Assembly: GCA_947629425.1 (NCBI GenBank)
Contig: CANRDR010000060.1
Span: forward strand, 1-8,986
Source of the DNA: an uncultured Bacilli bacterium
Lineage (GTDB): Bacteria; Bacillota_I; Bacilli_A; RF39; UBA660
Direction of reading: 5' to 3'
Length of the DNA stretch: 8,986 nt
The notes beneath the pieces were generated by a model, which did not search any database, had not been told where the DNA came from, and saw only the letters and a program-made list of their open reading frames with translations. The first letter of the stretch is position 1, and each line of letters starts with the position of its first letter. Of this stretch, positions 1 to 6,023 are shown in pieces. The translations under genes and the position numbers were made by a program.

Positions 1-49
1 GTATTTTTTATAACATTTTTTAAAATGTGTAAATTCGTTAAAGCTACTA

Positions 50-77
50 TTGATTTTATAAAAAAAAGTTGTATAAT
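50..77 (+). promoter_or_regulatory. Probable sigma-A type promoter for the pilin-like/TadZ group
   Basis: A TTGATT -35 element at 50-55 is followed, after a 16-base spacer, by a perfect TATAAT -10 element at 72-77. Transcription would start near 84, giving a leader of about 30 bases before the ATG at 114. The region is very AT-rich, so chance matches are common. The call rests on the perfect -10, the good spacing and the position just upstream of the first gene. Confidence 0.5.
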
Positions 78-113
78 TGAATTATAAAATAGAGAAAGGA
101 ATGATTTTTTTAG

Positions 114-398
114 ATGAAAGAAGCAAGTGGAGAATTAAGTATGACTGCAGTTGCAGTAGTTGCAATAGCAGCAATAGGAGTATTATTTACTACATTAATA
201 TGGCCTAATATTAAAGGAGCATTACTTAGAAACCAACGTTGTTCTTCAGCTACTAATTGTGTTTGTGCTACTGCTGATGCCGCTAGATGCACTTGTCAGT
301 ATATAGGCGAAGATGGAAAAGTAGTTACAAACGATACTGTTGAATGTGATAATCCTAATAAAAGTACTACTGCTGACAGCAAAAAAAAGCCAGCATAA
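114..398 (+). CDS. Small cysteine-rich pilin-like membrane protein (Tad/Flp-like N-terminus)
   Basis: This is a 94-residue protein with a very short polar start (MKEASG), a hydrophobic Ala/Val/Ile-rich helix at about 11-30, and a polar tail that should be extracellular. The tail has six cysteines (43, 49, 51, 59, 61, 78), enough for three disulfides, and ends in a Lys-rich stretch. The layout of short leader with glycine, one N-terminal helix and small exposed domain is that of Flp/TadE-type (class III) pilins and pseudopilins; EASG resembles the DESG that precedes the cleavage site in Flp pilins. The Glu at +5 typical of type IV pilins is absent, so processing is uncertain. An AAAGGA site lies 13 bases before ATG 114, which is long. 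A GTGGAGA stands 7 bases before an internal ATG at 141, so a shorter start is possible, but it would remove the leader shared with the next protein. The gene is first in an apparent operon with the next pilin-like gene and a TadZ-like gene. The exact family was not recognised. Confidence 0.75.
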   Translation: MKEASGELSMTAVAVVAIAAIGVLFTTLIWPNIKGALLRNQRCSSATNCVCATADAARCTCQYIGEDGKVVTNDTVECDNPNKSTTADSKKKPA

Positions 399-437
399 GC
401 TAATATAAATTAAATAATAAAAGAGAGGTAATGATAT

Positions 438-935
438 ATGAGAGAAGCGATTGGTGGAGCATGGTTATTTGGCTTAGTAATTACTTTTATAGTATTCTTT
501 GCCTCTTTTTTAGCTATTTCTGTCAATTTTTCAAGAGCATTTAATATGAAAAATGAAGTTGTTGATATGATTGAAAAATATGAAGGAAACAATTGTAAAG
601 CAAGAAAGTCAATTGTAAATAGTTTAAGACAAAATAGTTATTTAATATATGGCACTTGCCCTACAAATGAAAAAGTTGGTGATAATACATTAACATATAT
701 TGGTTATGATGCAGAAGGAAAAAAAGTAGAGAATGGTAAAAGAGCACTATATTGTATAGCATCAAATTTAGTAGATACAACTGATAAAGGTGGATTAAAG
801 AAAACATATTATAAAGTTGTAATATTCTTTAAAATAGATTTACCAATGATGGGAAATTTAACTACATTTAGAGTAAAAGGTGAAACAGCATCAATATATT
901 ATCCAACAGAACAATTAGATGAAAAATGTCGATAA
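438..935 (+). CDS. TadE-like pseudopilin / minor pilin-like membrane protein
   Basis: The protein has 165 residues: an MREAIGG start, one long hydrophobic helix at about 8-30, then an exposed domain. After the helix comes a charged amphipathic stretch (about 33-50), as in the extended N-terminal helix of type IV pilin-like proteins. The C-terminal half looks beta-rich; its segment at about 124-156 (KVVIFFKIDLP, then FRVKGETASIYYP) recalls the closing strands of TadE-like pseudopilins. Cysteines at 53, 74, 106 and 164 could form two disulfides. The start ATG follows a GAGAGG site 9 bases upstream. It lies 39 bases after the previous gene with no terminator between them, and the two proteins share the M(K/R)EAxG opening. 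The likely role is a minor or structural subunit of a surface filament or secretion pseudopilus. This is inferred from architecture, with no catalytic motif to support it. Confidence 0.75.
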   Translation: MREAIGGAWLFGLVITFIVFFASFLAISVNFSRAFNMKNEVVDMIEKYEGNNCKARKSIVNSLRQNSYLIYGTCPTNEKVGDNTLTYIGYDAEGKKVENGKRALYCIASNLVDTTDKGGLKKTYYKVVIFFKIDLPMMGNLTTFRVKGETASIYYPTEQLDEKCR

Positions 936-952
936 ATTAGGAGGTTTTTTAA

Positions 953-2026
953 ATGAATGTTATAGTAAGTAATGAAAGAAAAAATGAATTAAGTAATTTA
1001 AGTATAGATATTATTAAAAGTGTAGATGGAATATATTCTGTAGAAGAATTAGTTGGAATGTTTACAAATTTTTTCTTTAATAAAATGATTTTAGATATTA
1101 CAGCTATAAAAGATTATGGAAGTTATAGTAATTTAAAAAAATTATTTGAAGTAGTAGATGCTAATAAAGTAATATTAGTATTAAAAGATGATAGTACTTG
1201 TTCTTCTAAAGAATTTATTTCAGATTTAGTAACATTAGGTTTATATAATTTTACTAATAATGTAAATGAAGTAATGGAATTATTTAATAAACCTAAAACA
1301 TTTAATGATGTAAGTAGTTTACAAATAAGAAAAGGTACTTATGAAATAAATGAACAAATAGATAAAGAATCTGGACGAATAAATGATGAAAAAAAAGAAT
1401 TTCAAGAGGCAACAAGACCAGAAGATTTTAATAGAGGTAATAAAAAAATAATAGGTGTAGTTAATCTAACTGAGCATAGTGGGGCTACTACATTAGTAAT
1501 ACAGATGGTAAAACAATTAAGTAAACATTATAATGCTATGGCAGTTGAAATGAATAAACAAGATTTTATATTTTACAACTTACCAGATTTAAAACTATAT
1601 TCATCTACATCTAAAGAAGATTTAATGAAAAAAATAAGTGAAGATTCTGATTTAGAAGTAGTTGTAGTTGATTTAAATAATATGGATAATAAAGATTTTT
1701 GTACAGATGTTTTGTATTTAATAGAACCTGGTAATATTAAAATGATGAAACTTATTAGAAAAAATGGAAAAATATTTGAAGAATTAACAGGTGAAAAAAT
1801 AGTTTTAAATAGATCTAATTTAACTGATCAAGAAATAACTGAGTTTGAAGTTGAAAGTAATATAAAAGTATTTAGTATGGTATCTAATTTTAGAGATAAT
1901 TTGGATAGTGTAGTAAGTGTAGATAGATTACTAAATAAATTAGGTTTTAGAGAATGTGGAAAAATGTTAAAAGATGATAATGTAAAAAAATCAGGTTTTT
2001 TTGGTAAAAAAAGATTTTTTAGTTGA
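953..2026 (+). CDS. TadZ/CpaE-like MinD/ParA-fold protein with degenerate Walker A
   Basis: This 357-residue cytoplasmic protein is probably the localisation/assembly factor of a Tad-like pilus or secretion machine. Residues about 1-120 alternate hydrophobic strands with acidic helices, like the receiver-like N-domain of TadZ/CpaE. A charged linker (about 120-165) leads to a P-loop NTPase-like domain starting GVVNLTEHSGATT (168-180). In the ParA/MinD pattern KGGxGKTT, both the signature lysine (here T173) and the P-loop lysine (here A178) are missing. A hydrophobic strand ending in Asp (VVVVD, 236-240) sits where Walker B is expected. TadZ family members often have atypical P-loops, so loss of ATPase activity is plausible. 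The tail is basic and aromatic (FFGKKRFFS). A strong AGGAGG at 939-944 lies 8 bases before the ATG, and the gap to the upstream pseudopilin gene is only 17 bases, so they are probably co-transcribed. The gene ends in TGA, the only TGA stop in the window. Confidence 0.75.
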   Translation: MNVIVSNERKNELSNLSIDIIKSVDGIYSVEELVGMFTNFFFNKMILDITAIKDYGSYSNLKKLFEVVDANKVILVLKDDSTCSSKEFISDLVTLGLYNFTNNVNEVMELFNKPKTFNDVSSLQIRKGTYEINEQIDKESGRINDEKKEFQEATRPEDFNRGNKKIIGVVNLTEHSGATTLVIQMVKQLSKHYNAMAVEMNKQDFIFYNLPDLKLYSSTSKEDLMKKISEDSDLEVVVVDLNNMDNKDFCTDVLYLIEPGNIKMMKLIRKNGKIFEELTGEKIVLNRSNLTDQEITEFEVESNIKVFSMVSNFRDNLDSVVSVDRLLNKLGFRECGKMLKDDNVKKSGFFGKKRFFS

Positions 2027-2050
2027 CAATATAGGGTAATCTTTTATAAA
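2023..2050 (+). promoter_or_regulatory. Probable promoter for the first VirB2-like gene
   Basis: A perfect TTGACA -35 at 2023-2028 overlaps the TGA stop codon of the TadZ-like gene (2024-2026). After a 16-base spacer comes TATAAA at 2045-2050. The start point would be near 2057, leaving a short leader that holds the GAAGAGG ribosome site at 2064-2070, 8 bases before ATG 2079. With the terminator after this gene, it implies a transcript carrying the pilin gene alone, although read-through from upstream is not excluded. Confidence 0.6.
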
Positions 2051-2078
2051 ATAGTTTTAGAAAGAAGAGGTTTATATA

Positions 2079-2456
2079 ATGAATTTATTAACATTAGGAG
2101 CAAATAATTTTAATATAACTGATTTTTGTAATGAAATGCAAGATATATTACAAATAATAGGATGGATATTATTAATATTTAAAATAGCAATTCCAATATT
2201 AATTATAGCATTAGGTATGTTTGATTTTGGTAAAGCAGTAGTTGCTGAAAAAGAAGATGAAGTTAAAAAACAAGCTAAAAGATTAATTTTTAGAATTATT
2301 GCTGGTATTGTTATTTTCTTAATTCCAAACATAGTATTATTCATATTTAGAATGATAGGACAGTATAATGAAGATAGAGGTACTGATGGAGATAATCAAG
2401 GATTCTCTATTTGTGAAAACTGTATACTACATCCTAGAAGTGGTTGTAATAATTAA
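2079..2456 (+). CDS. VirB2/TrbC-like T4SS pilin, without signal peptide
   Basis: This 125-residue protein has two membrane helices (about 24-47 and 70-92) joined by a charged cytoplasmic-type loop (about 51-69), the hairpin layout of VirB2/TrbC-type pilins. The core FKIAIPILIIALGMFDFGKA, charged loop, then AGIVIFLIP aligns without gaps to the core of the protein encoded from 2539. It starts MNLLTLGANN with no classical signal peptide, and has C17 plus three tail cysteines (112, 115, 123), so the tail may form a disulfide or bind metal. In known systems VirB2 forms the pilus or channel subunit; here the role is inferred from topology and the neighbouring VirB3/B4/B6-like genes. Its own promoter and a strong terminator enclose it, consistent with a subunit needed in larger amounts than the rest. 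TrbC-like is the best call, but this small-protein family diverges widely. Confidence 0.75.
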   Translation: MNLLTLGANNFNITDFCNEMQDILQIIGWILLIFKIAIPILIIALGMFDFGKAVVAEKEDEVKKQAKRLIFRIIAGIVIFLIPNIVLFIFRMIGQYNEDRGTDGDNQGFSICENCILHPRSGCNN

Positions 2457-2465
2457 AATTGTAAT

Positions 2466-2495
2466 AATAACAACTTTACAGTTGTTATTTTTTTT
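2466..2495 (+). terminator. Intrinsic terminator after the first VirB2-like gene
   Basis: A perfect 9-bp stem (AATAACAAC at 2466-2474 with GTTGTTATT at 2481-2489) closes a 6-base loop, TTTACA. It runs into eight consecutive T residues (2488-2495). It begins 9 bases after the TAA stop. The stem is AT-rich but uninterrupted, which is typical for terminators in very AT-rich Bacillota. Confidence 0.85.
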
Positions 2496-2503
2496 GTTAT
2501 ACT
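2475..2503 (+). promoter_or_regulatory. Candidate extended -10 promoter overlapping the terminator
   Basis: TTTACA at 2475-2480 differs from the -35 consensus TTGACA by one base and is exactly the loop of the terminator hairpin. After a 17-base spacer comes TATACT at 2498-2503, preceded by TGT, giving the extended -10 form TGnTATACT. Transcription would start near 2510 and reach the ATG at 2539 after about 28 bases. This would drive the downstream run from the second VirB2-like gene through VirB6, PrgI and VirB4 to the wall hydrolase. Confidence 0.6.
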
Positions 2504-2527
2504 TTAGATTGTAGAATACTTTTTTAT

Positions 2528-2532
2528 GAGGA
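2528..2532 (+). promoter_or_regulatory. Ribosome binding site that fixes the start at 2539
   Basis: GAGGA lies 6 bases before ATG 2539, ideal spacing. An in-frame TTG at 2533 would begin immediately after this site with no spacing and would add only Met-Ile before MKKNKK, so it is not used in this annotation. Confidence 0.7.
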
Positions 2533-2538
2533 TTGATT

Positions 2539-2892
2539 ATGAAGAAGAATAAAAAAATTTTTAAATATATATTATTTGCATTTTTAATGATGTTTAGTTT
2601 AAAAACATTAGTTTTTGCATATGAAGTAAATTGTAATGATTTAGGTAAATTTAAAGTTGATTTAAATAATATATTTAATTTTATAAAAATAGTAATACCT
2701 TTATTAATAATTGGTTTAAGTACTTATGATTTTATAAGAGGTATTACTGCAAGAGATGAGAAAGCTTTAAAAAAAGCATTTTCATCATTAATAAAAAGAA
2801 TTATTTGTGCTATTGTTATATTTTTCTTACCGACTTTAATTGAAACATTTTTGAAATTAGTTGGAATAGATATTTCAACATGTATAGAATAG
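2539..2892 (+). CDS. VirB2/TrbC-like T4SS pilin with signal peptide
   Basis: The 117-residue precursor has a clear signal peptide: basic MKKNKK, a hydrophobic stretch at about 8-26, and likely signal peptidase I cleavage after VFA (residue 27). The mature part has two membrane helices (about 47-66 and 86-108) separated by a charged loop with ARDEKALKK. IKIVIPLLIIGLSTYDF and AIVIFFLP align without gaps to the core of the protein encoded from 2079, so the two are distant paralogues. Cysteines 32 and 115 would lie outside the membrane at either end, with C90 inside the second helix. A signal peptide followed by a helical hairpin is the classic VirB2/TrbC precursor form. The gene begins the unit after the terminator, and its stop TAG is 10 bases before the VirB6-like start, so the two are probably co-transcribed. 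It may be the pilin proper, with the 2079 gene a second subunit or membrane partner; which is which cannot be decided here. Confidence 0.78.
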   Translation: MKKNKKIFKYILFAFLMMFSLKTLVFAYEVNCNDLGKFKVDLNNIFNFIKIVIPLLIIGLSTYDFIRGITARDEKALKKAFSSLIKRIICAIVIFFLPTLIETFLKLVGIDISTCIE

Positions 2893-2902
2893 AGGTGCTT
2901 AA

Positions 2903-5155
2903 ATGAATTTATTATCATTAGGGGCAATGCCTGATTGGGTAGTTGAAACTCTTAATTCACTTTGGATGATGTTATGTAAAGTTGCATATTATTTTGTAAA
3001 TATTTTATATCAGGTATTTCAAACAGTTGCAAATATAAATTTATTTAGTGAAGATATATTTGAAAAATTAACTGGTAGAATGTATGTTATTATAGGATTA
3101 GTAATGTTATTTGTGTTTGCATATAATTTAATTTTAACAATTATTAATCCTGAAGATAAAAAAAGTACTAGTGGTATGGTAAATGTAGTAAAAGAAACAA
3201 TTATATCATTAGTTATTGTAATACTTTTACCTCTTATATTTAATTATTTATTTATAATACAAGAACATATTTTATCTAGCAATATAATTGGAACTATTGT
3301 TTTTGGTGGAGTTGGAAACTCAAGTGGTACTAATAGTACTGATTGTGATGATGGAGATTATGATTGCACTTGTAATTTTGAAGATTTTGATTTTAGTTTA
3401 TTTTCTGGACAAGGAAATGTTGACGCAGATGCAATAAGACAAGATTTAACCAATGCATGTAATAATTATAAAAGTGAACCTGAATATAAAAGAGGGGCTA
3501 ATATAATTGCACCAACAATTCTTTCTGCTTTCTTTACTCCAGTAGGTAATGATTTTGAGGATTGTGTCAGCTATTTGAAAACAAAATCAACAAGCAGTCC
3601 AACACCAAATTTGGATGATGACACAGGTAAGATATGTACAAATTATTTCTATGATGTAACATATTCAAAATATACTGGAGATATTAGTTCTTTAACAGAT
3701 GATTCTGTTTTAGTAGATGGCTTAATAGATGGAAAAATGGAATTGCATTCATTTATGGCTTTTGGAGCAGGTTTATTAACTTTATATATAATGTTTTGTT
3801 ATGCTTTAGAAATTGGAGTACGTGTTGCAAAATTAGGGTTCTTACAATTAATATCACCAATTCCAGTAATGTTAAGAGTTATACCAGGACAAAAAGAAAA
3901 GATATATTCAAAATGGTTTGATAATTTAAAAAATACTTATTTAGATGTATTTATTAGAGTGGCAATAATATATTTTGCATTATTTGGTGTTAGTTTAGTT
4001 CCACAAATATTTAATACAATATTTAATAATATTGGATATGGTGATGGTAATGGATTAATAAAAGTAGTATCTATAGCGATAGTTATTTTAGGTATTTTAA
4101 AATTTGCACAAGATGCACCAAAATTATTTAAAGAATTATTTAGTATGAATGGTAATTTTGCTGTTAGAAGTCCACGTAAACAATTAGAAGAAAATAAATT
4201 GGTTATGGGTGGAATAGGTGCAGTAGGAGCAGGTATTGGAAGTGCTTCTAGAAATGCATTTAGAGAATATAGAAATGTTAAAGATAATAGTGATATGAAC
4301 TTTGTACAAAAGGCAGGAGCAGTTTTAAAAACTGGTGTAGGAGGACTTGCTGGTGGAATGACTCGTGGTGCGAAGGCTGGTTATAGCAGCAATATGTCTA
4401 ATTTAGGAAGAAATATAGATCAATCAGTAGATGAAACAACTGCTAAAAAAACTGAAAGAGCAAAATATAAATCATTGCATGGTAATACAGTAAGAGGAGC
4501 GATTGCAGGACATATTGGAGATGCTGTTGCTTCTAGAGTTGATTGGATGGGTGCTAGTGCAGGAAGAGATATTTTGGATACAATTAGATATGAAGAAGAT
4601 GTATTAAGACATTACGATGATTACGAATCTATGTTTAAATCTGGTGGATATGTTGCAATGGATAATCGTTTAAAAGAAATGAAAGCTGCTCAGGCTGCTG
4701 GACAAGGTTATGATGGAATAGCTTATGATGATCTTGGAACAGCAATTAACCAATTGGAAACATCTATGCGTAAAAAACGTGAGGATGCTATTAAAGAAAA
4801 CACTCAAAATGCTGCATATATTGCATATGAATTTAGTCAATCTTTATTTGCCGATAGAGATGAATTTGAAAAGAGTAAAATTAAGGCTAATTTAGAACAT
4901 GCTGGTGTAAGTGCTGCTGATCTTGAATTATTGGAAGGATTACAAATTAAAAATAATAAGGTTGTAGATAAAAATGGTGTTGAATTAAATGAAAGTCAAG
5001 TTATTCAATTATTAGAAGGAGCAAGTATTGGTCAAGGAATAAATGGCGCAGGAGGCGCTATAAAAGGACAATTAAGTGCTGATAAACAAAGTGTTGCATA
5101 TAAACATCAAACAAAATTGGAACAAGAAAGAAAAGAAAAAGAAAGTAAAAAATAG
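2903..5155 (+). CDS. VirB6/TrbL-like polytopic membrane channel protein
   Basis: This 750-residue protein is the likely inner-channel component of the secretion machine. Predicted membrane helices lie at about 20-40, 58-82, 98-120, 284-306, 346-372 and 385-402, with a hydrophobic stretch near 312-325. Between the third and fourth helices is a soluble loop (about 130-280), probably extracellular, with six cysteines (148, 155, 157, 186, 221, 245). The segment SPIPVMLRVIPGQKEKIYSKWFDNL (split here: SPIPVMLRVIPGQ, KEKIYSKWFDNL; 318-342) has the look of the conserved cytoplasmic loop of Gram-positive TrbL/VirB6 proteins. After the last helix comes a soluble C-terminal region of about 340 residues, first Gly/Ala-rich with GxxxG repeats (about 435-495), then helical and charged, ending in a Lys/Glu tail. 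It starts MNLLSLGA, nearly the same as the 2079 protein (MNLLTLGA). An AGAGGTG site ends 5 bases before the ATG, and the stop TAG overlaps the AGGAGGA site of the next gene, so these are one operon. Homology is inferred from topology and context. Confidence 0.8.
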   Translation: MNLLSLGAMPDWVVETLNSLWMMLCKVAYYFVNILYQVFQTVANINLFSEDIFEKLTGRMYVIIGLVMLFVFAYNLILTIINPEDKKSTSGMVNVVKETIISLVIVILLPLIFNYLFIIQEHILSSNIIGTIVFGGVGNSSGTNSTDCDDGDYDCTCNFEDFDFSLFSGQGNVDADAIRQDLTNACNNYKSEPEYKRGANIIAPTILSAFFTPVGNDFEDCVSYLKTKSTSSPTPNLDDDTGKICTNYFYDVTYSKYTGDISSLTDDSVLVDGLIDGKMELHSFMAFGAGLLTLYIMFCYALEIGVRVAKLGFLQLISPIPVMLRVIPGQKEKIYSKWFDNLKNTYLDVFIRVAIIYFALFGVSLVPQIFNTIFNNIGYGDGNGLIKVVSIAIVILGILKFAQDAPKLFKELFSMNGNFAVRSPRKQLEENKLVMGGIGAVGAGIGSASRNAFREYRNVKDNSDMNFVQKAGAVLKTGVGGLAGGMTRGAKAGYSSNMSNLGRNIDQSVDETTAKKTERAKYKSLHGNTVRGAIAGHIGDAVASRVDWMGASAGRDILDTIRYEEDVLRHYDDYESMFKSGGYVAMDNRLKEMKAAQAAGQGYDGIAYDDLGTAINQLETSMRKKREDAIKENTQNAAYIAYEFSQSLFADRDEFEKSKIKANLEHAGVSAADLELLEGLQIKNNKVVDKNGVELNESQVIQLLEGASIGQGINGAGGAIKGQLSADKQSVAYKHQTKLEQERKEKESKK

Positions 5156-5167
5156 GAGGAATAAAAT

Positions 5168-5485
5168 ATGGGGAATAATCAATATTTAATTCCAGCAAAT
5201 TCAAAGAAATCTATGTTAATACTTGGTTTCTTTAATACAATGGATTTAATAATATTTAGTACTGGCTGTGTAATTACATTTATATTCTTATTTATATTTA
5301 AGGCTAATGATTTAAAACAAGCATTTATAATTATTGCACCAGCATTAATTGGGGCTTTTCTGGTACTTCCAGTACCAAATCATCACAACATAAGAACTTT
5401 TATTGCGAATGTATATAATTATTTTAGTGGAAGAAAGACATTTTATTGGAGAGGTTGGTGTATAAATGGCAAAGACAAACGTTAG
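5168..5485 (+). CDS. PrgI-family (VirB3-like) membrane protein
   Basis: The 105-residue protein has the PrgI pattern: a short N-terminus with IPAN (8-11), two closely spaced membrane helices (about 27-45 and 51-69), and a conserved tail ending RKTFYWRGW (89-97). PrgI proteins are the Gram-positive counterpart of VirB3. They sit next to the VirB4 gene and are thought to anchor VirB4 at the membrane. AGGAGGA at 5154-5160 gives a strong ribosome site 7 bases before the ATG. The last 20 bases overlap the next gene (from 5466), so translation is probably coupled. Family and role are well supported by motif and position. Confidence 0.85.
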   Translation: MGNNQYLIPANSKKSMLILGFFNTMDLIIFSTGCVITFIFLFIFKANDLKQAFIIIAPALIGAFLVLPVPNHHNIRTFIANVYNYFSGRKTFYWRGWCINGKDKR

Positions 5486-6023
5486 TAAATATACTGAAGA
5501 TTGGGTACCTATAAAAAATATAAAAGATGGTATGATTCAATTAGATAATAATTATTTAGTTACAGGAATTAAAATAGAACCTAAAAATATATTTATACTT
5601 GATTATCAAGAACAAAATAATGTTATATTTAGTTTAAGAAATTTTTATAACGTAATTGACTATGAATTTTGGTTAGTAGTATGCGATAGACCAGTTGATA
5701 TTAATTTATATTTAGCACAATTACAATTAATGTATACTAATGCGCCAACTCAACAAATAAGAAAATTAATAAATCAAGATATTAATAAAGGTGAAACATT
5801 TAGAAGTACAACAGTAAATGCTGTAGATACTGAATATTATATTTTGTTTAGAGATAGTAAAAAAGAAGTTTTAGAAAAAAGAATACATACTTTAATTGGA
5901 AATTTAGCATCATGTGGATTAACTAGTAGACAAGTTAATGATGATGACTTAAGAGTAATTCTTGATAGTTTCTTTAATGGAAATGCGAAATATGAATTTG
6001 GGACGGTGATGAGTAGTGTCTAA
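5466..6023 (+). CDS. VirB4 N-terminal-domain-like protein (stand-alone)
   Basis: This 185-residue soluble protein has no P-loop, signal peptide or membrane helix. The segment at about 29-62, with YLVTGIKIEPKNIF and YQEQNNVIFSLRNFYN, resembles the first domain of VirB4/TraC ATPases, where a strand (V-x-G-I-x-P) is followed by a Q-rich helix. A second conserved-looking stretch is at about 98-128 (RKLINQDINKG, then VDTEYYILF). In many single-chain VirB4 proteins this region precedes the IAPxxxDF segment with which the next gene begins, so the two proteins together (185 + 600) have about the length of a full VirB4. The role is probably to bind the membrane/PrgI side of VirB4. GGAGAGG (5449-5455) lies 10 bases before the ATG. 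It overlaps the PrgI gene by 20 bases and the ATPase gene by 8 bases, so the three are tightly coupled. The function of the separate domain is inference. Confidence 0.75.
   Translation: MAKTNVSKYTEDWVPIKNIKDGMIQLDNNYLVTGIKIEPKNIFILDYQEQNNVIFSLRNFYNVIDYEFWLVVCDRPVDINLYLAQLQLMYTNAPTQQIRKLINQDINKGETFRSTTVNAVDTEYYILFRDSKKEVLEKRIHTLIGNLASCGLTSRQVNDDDLRVILDSFFNGNAKYEFGTVMSSV

Noticed and set aside
12..30. Inverted repeat ACATTTT / AAAATGT as a terminator or operator
   Set aside because: The loop is only two bases, no T-run follows, and such AT palindromes are common in DNA of this composition.
101..116. ATG at 101 as the start of the first gene
   Set aside because: It is in a different frame from the pilin-like protein and abuts the ribosome site with no spacing.
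378..389. Run of eight A residues near the end of the first gene as a slippage site
   Set aside because: Slippage would alter only the last few residues of a Lys-rich tail; poly-A runs are frequent in this AT-rich sequence.
2024..2150. TGA read as tryptophan, extending the TadZ-like gene
   Set aside because: Every tryptophan in the window is TGG, and the extension would run through the next promoter, ribosome site and gene start out of frame.
110..2927. Several minus-strand open frames opposite the first genes
   Set aside because: They are fully antisense to well-supported genes, lack ribosome sites and read as mirror translations of hydrophobic helices.
6005..6023. Programmed frameshift joining the 185-residue and 600-residue proteins
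   Set aside because: No slippery heptamer or following strong stem is visible, a TGA closes the second frame just before the GTG, and the second protein starts at a natural domain boundary. Simple coupled translation is enough.
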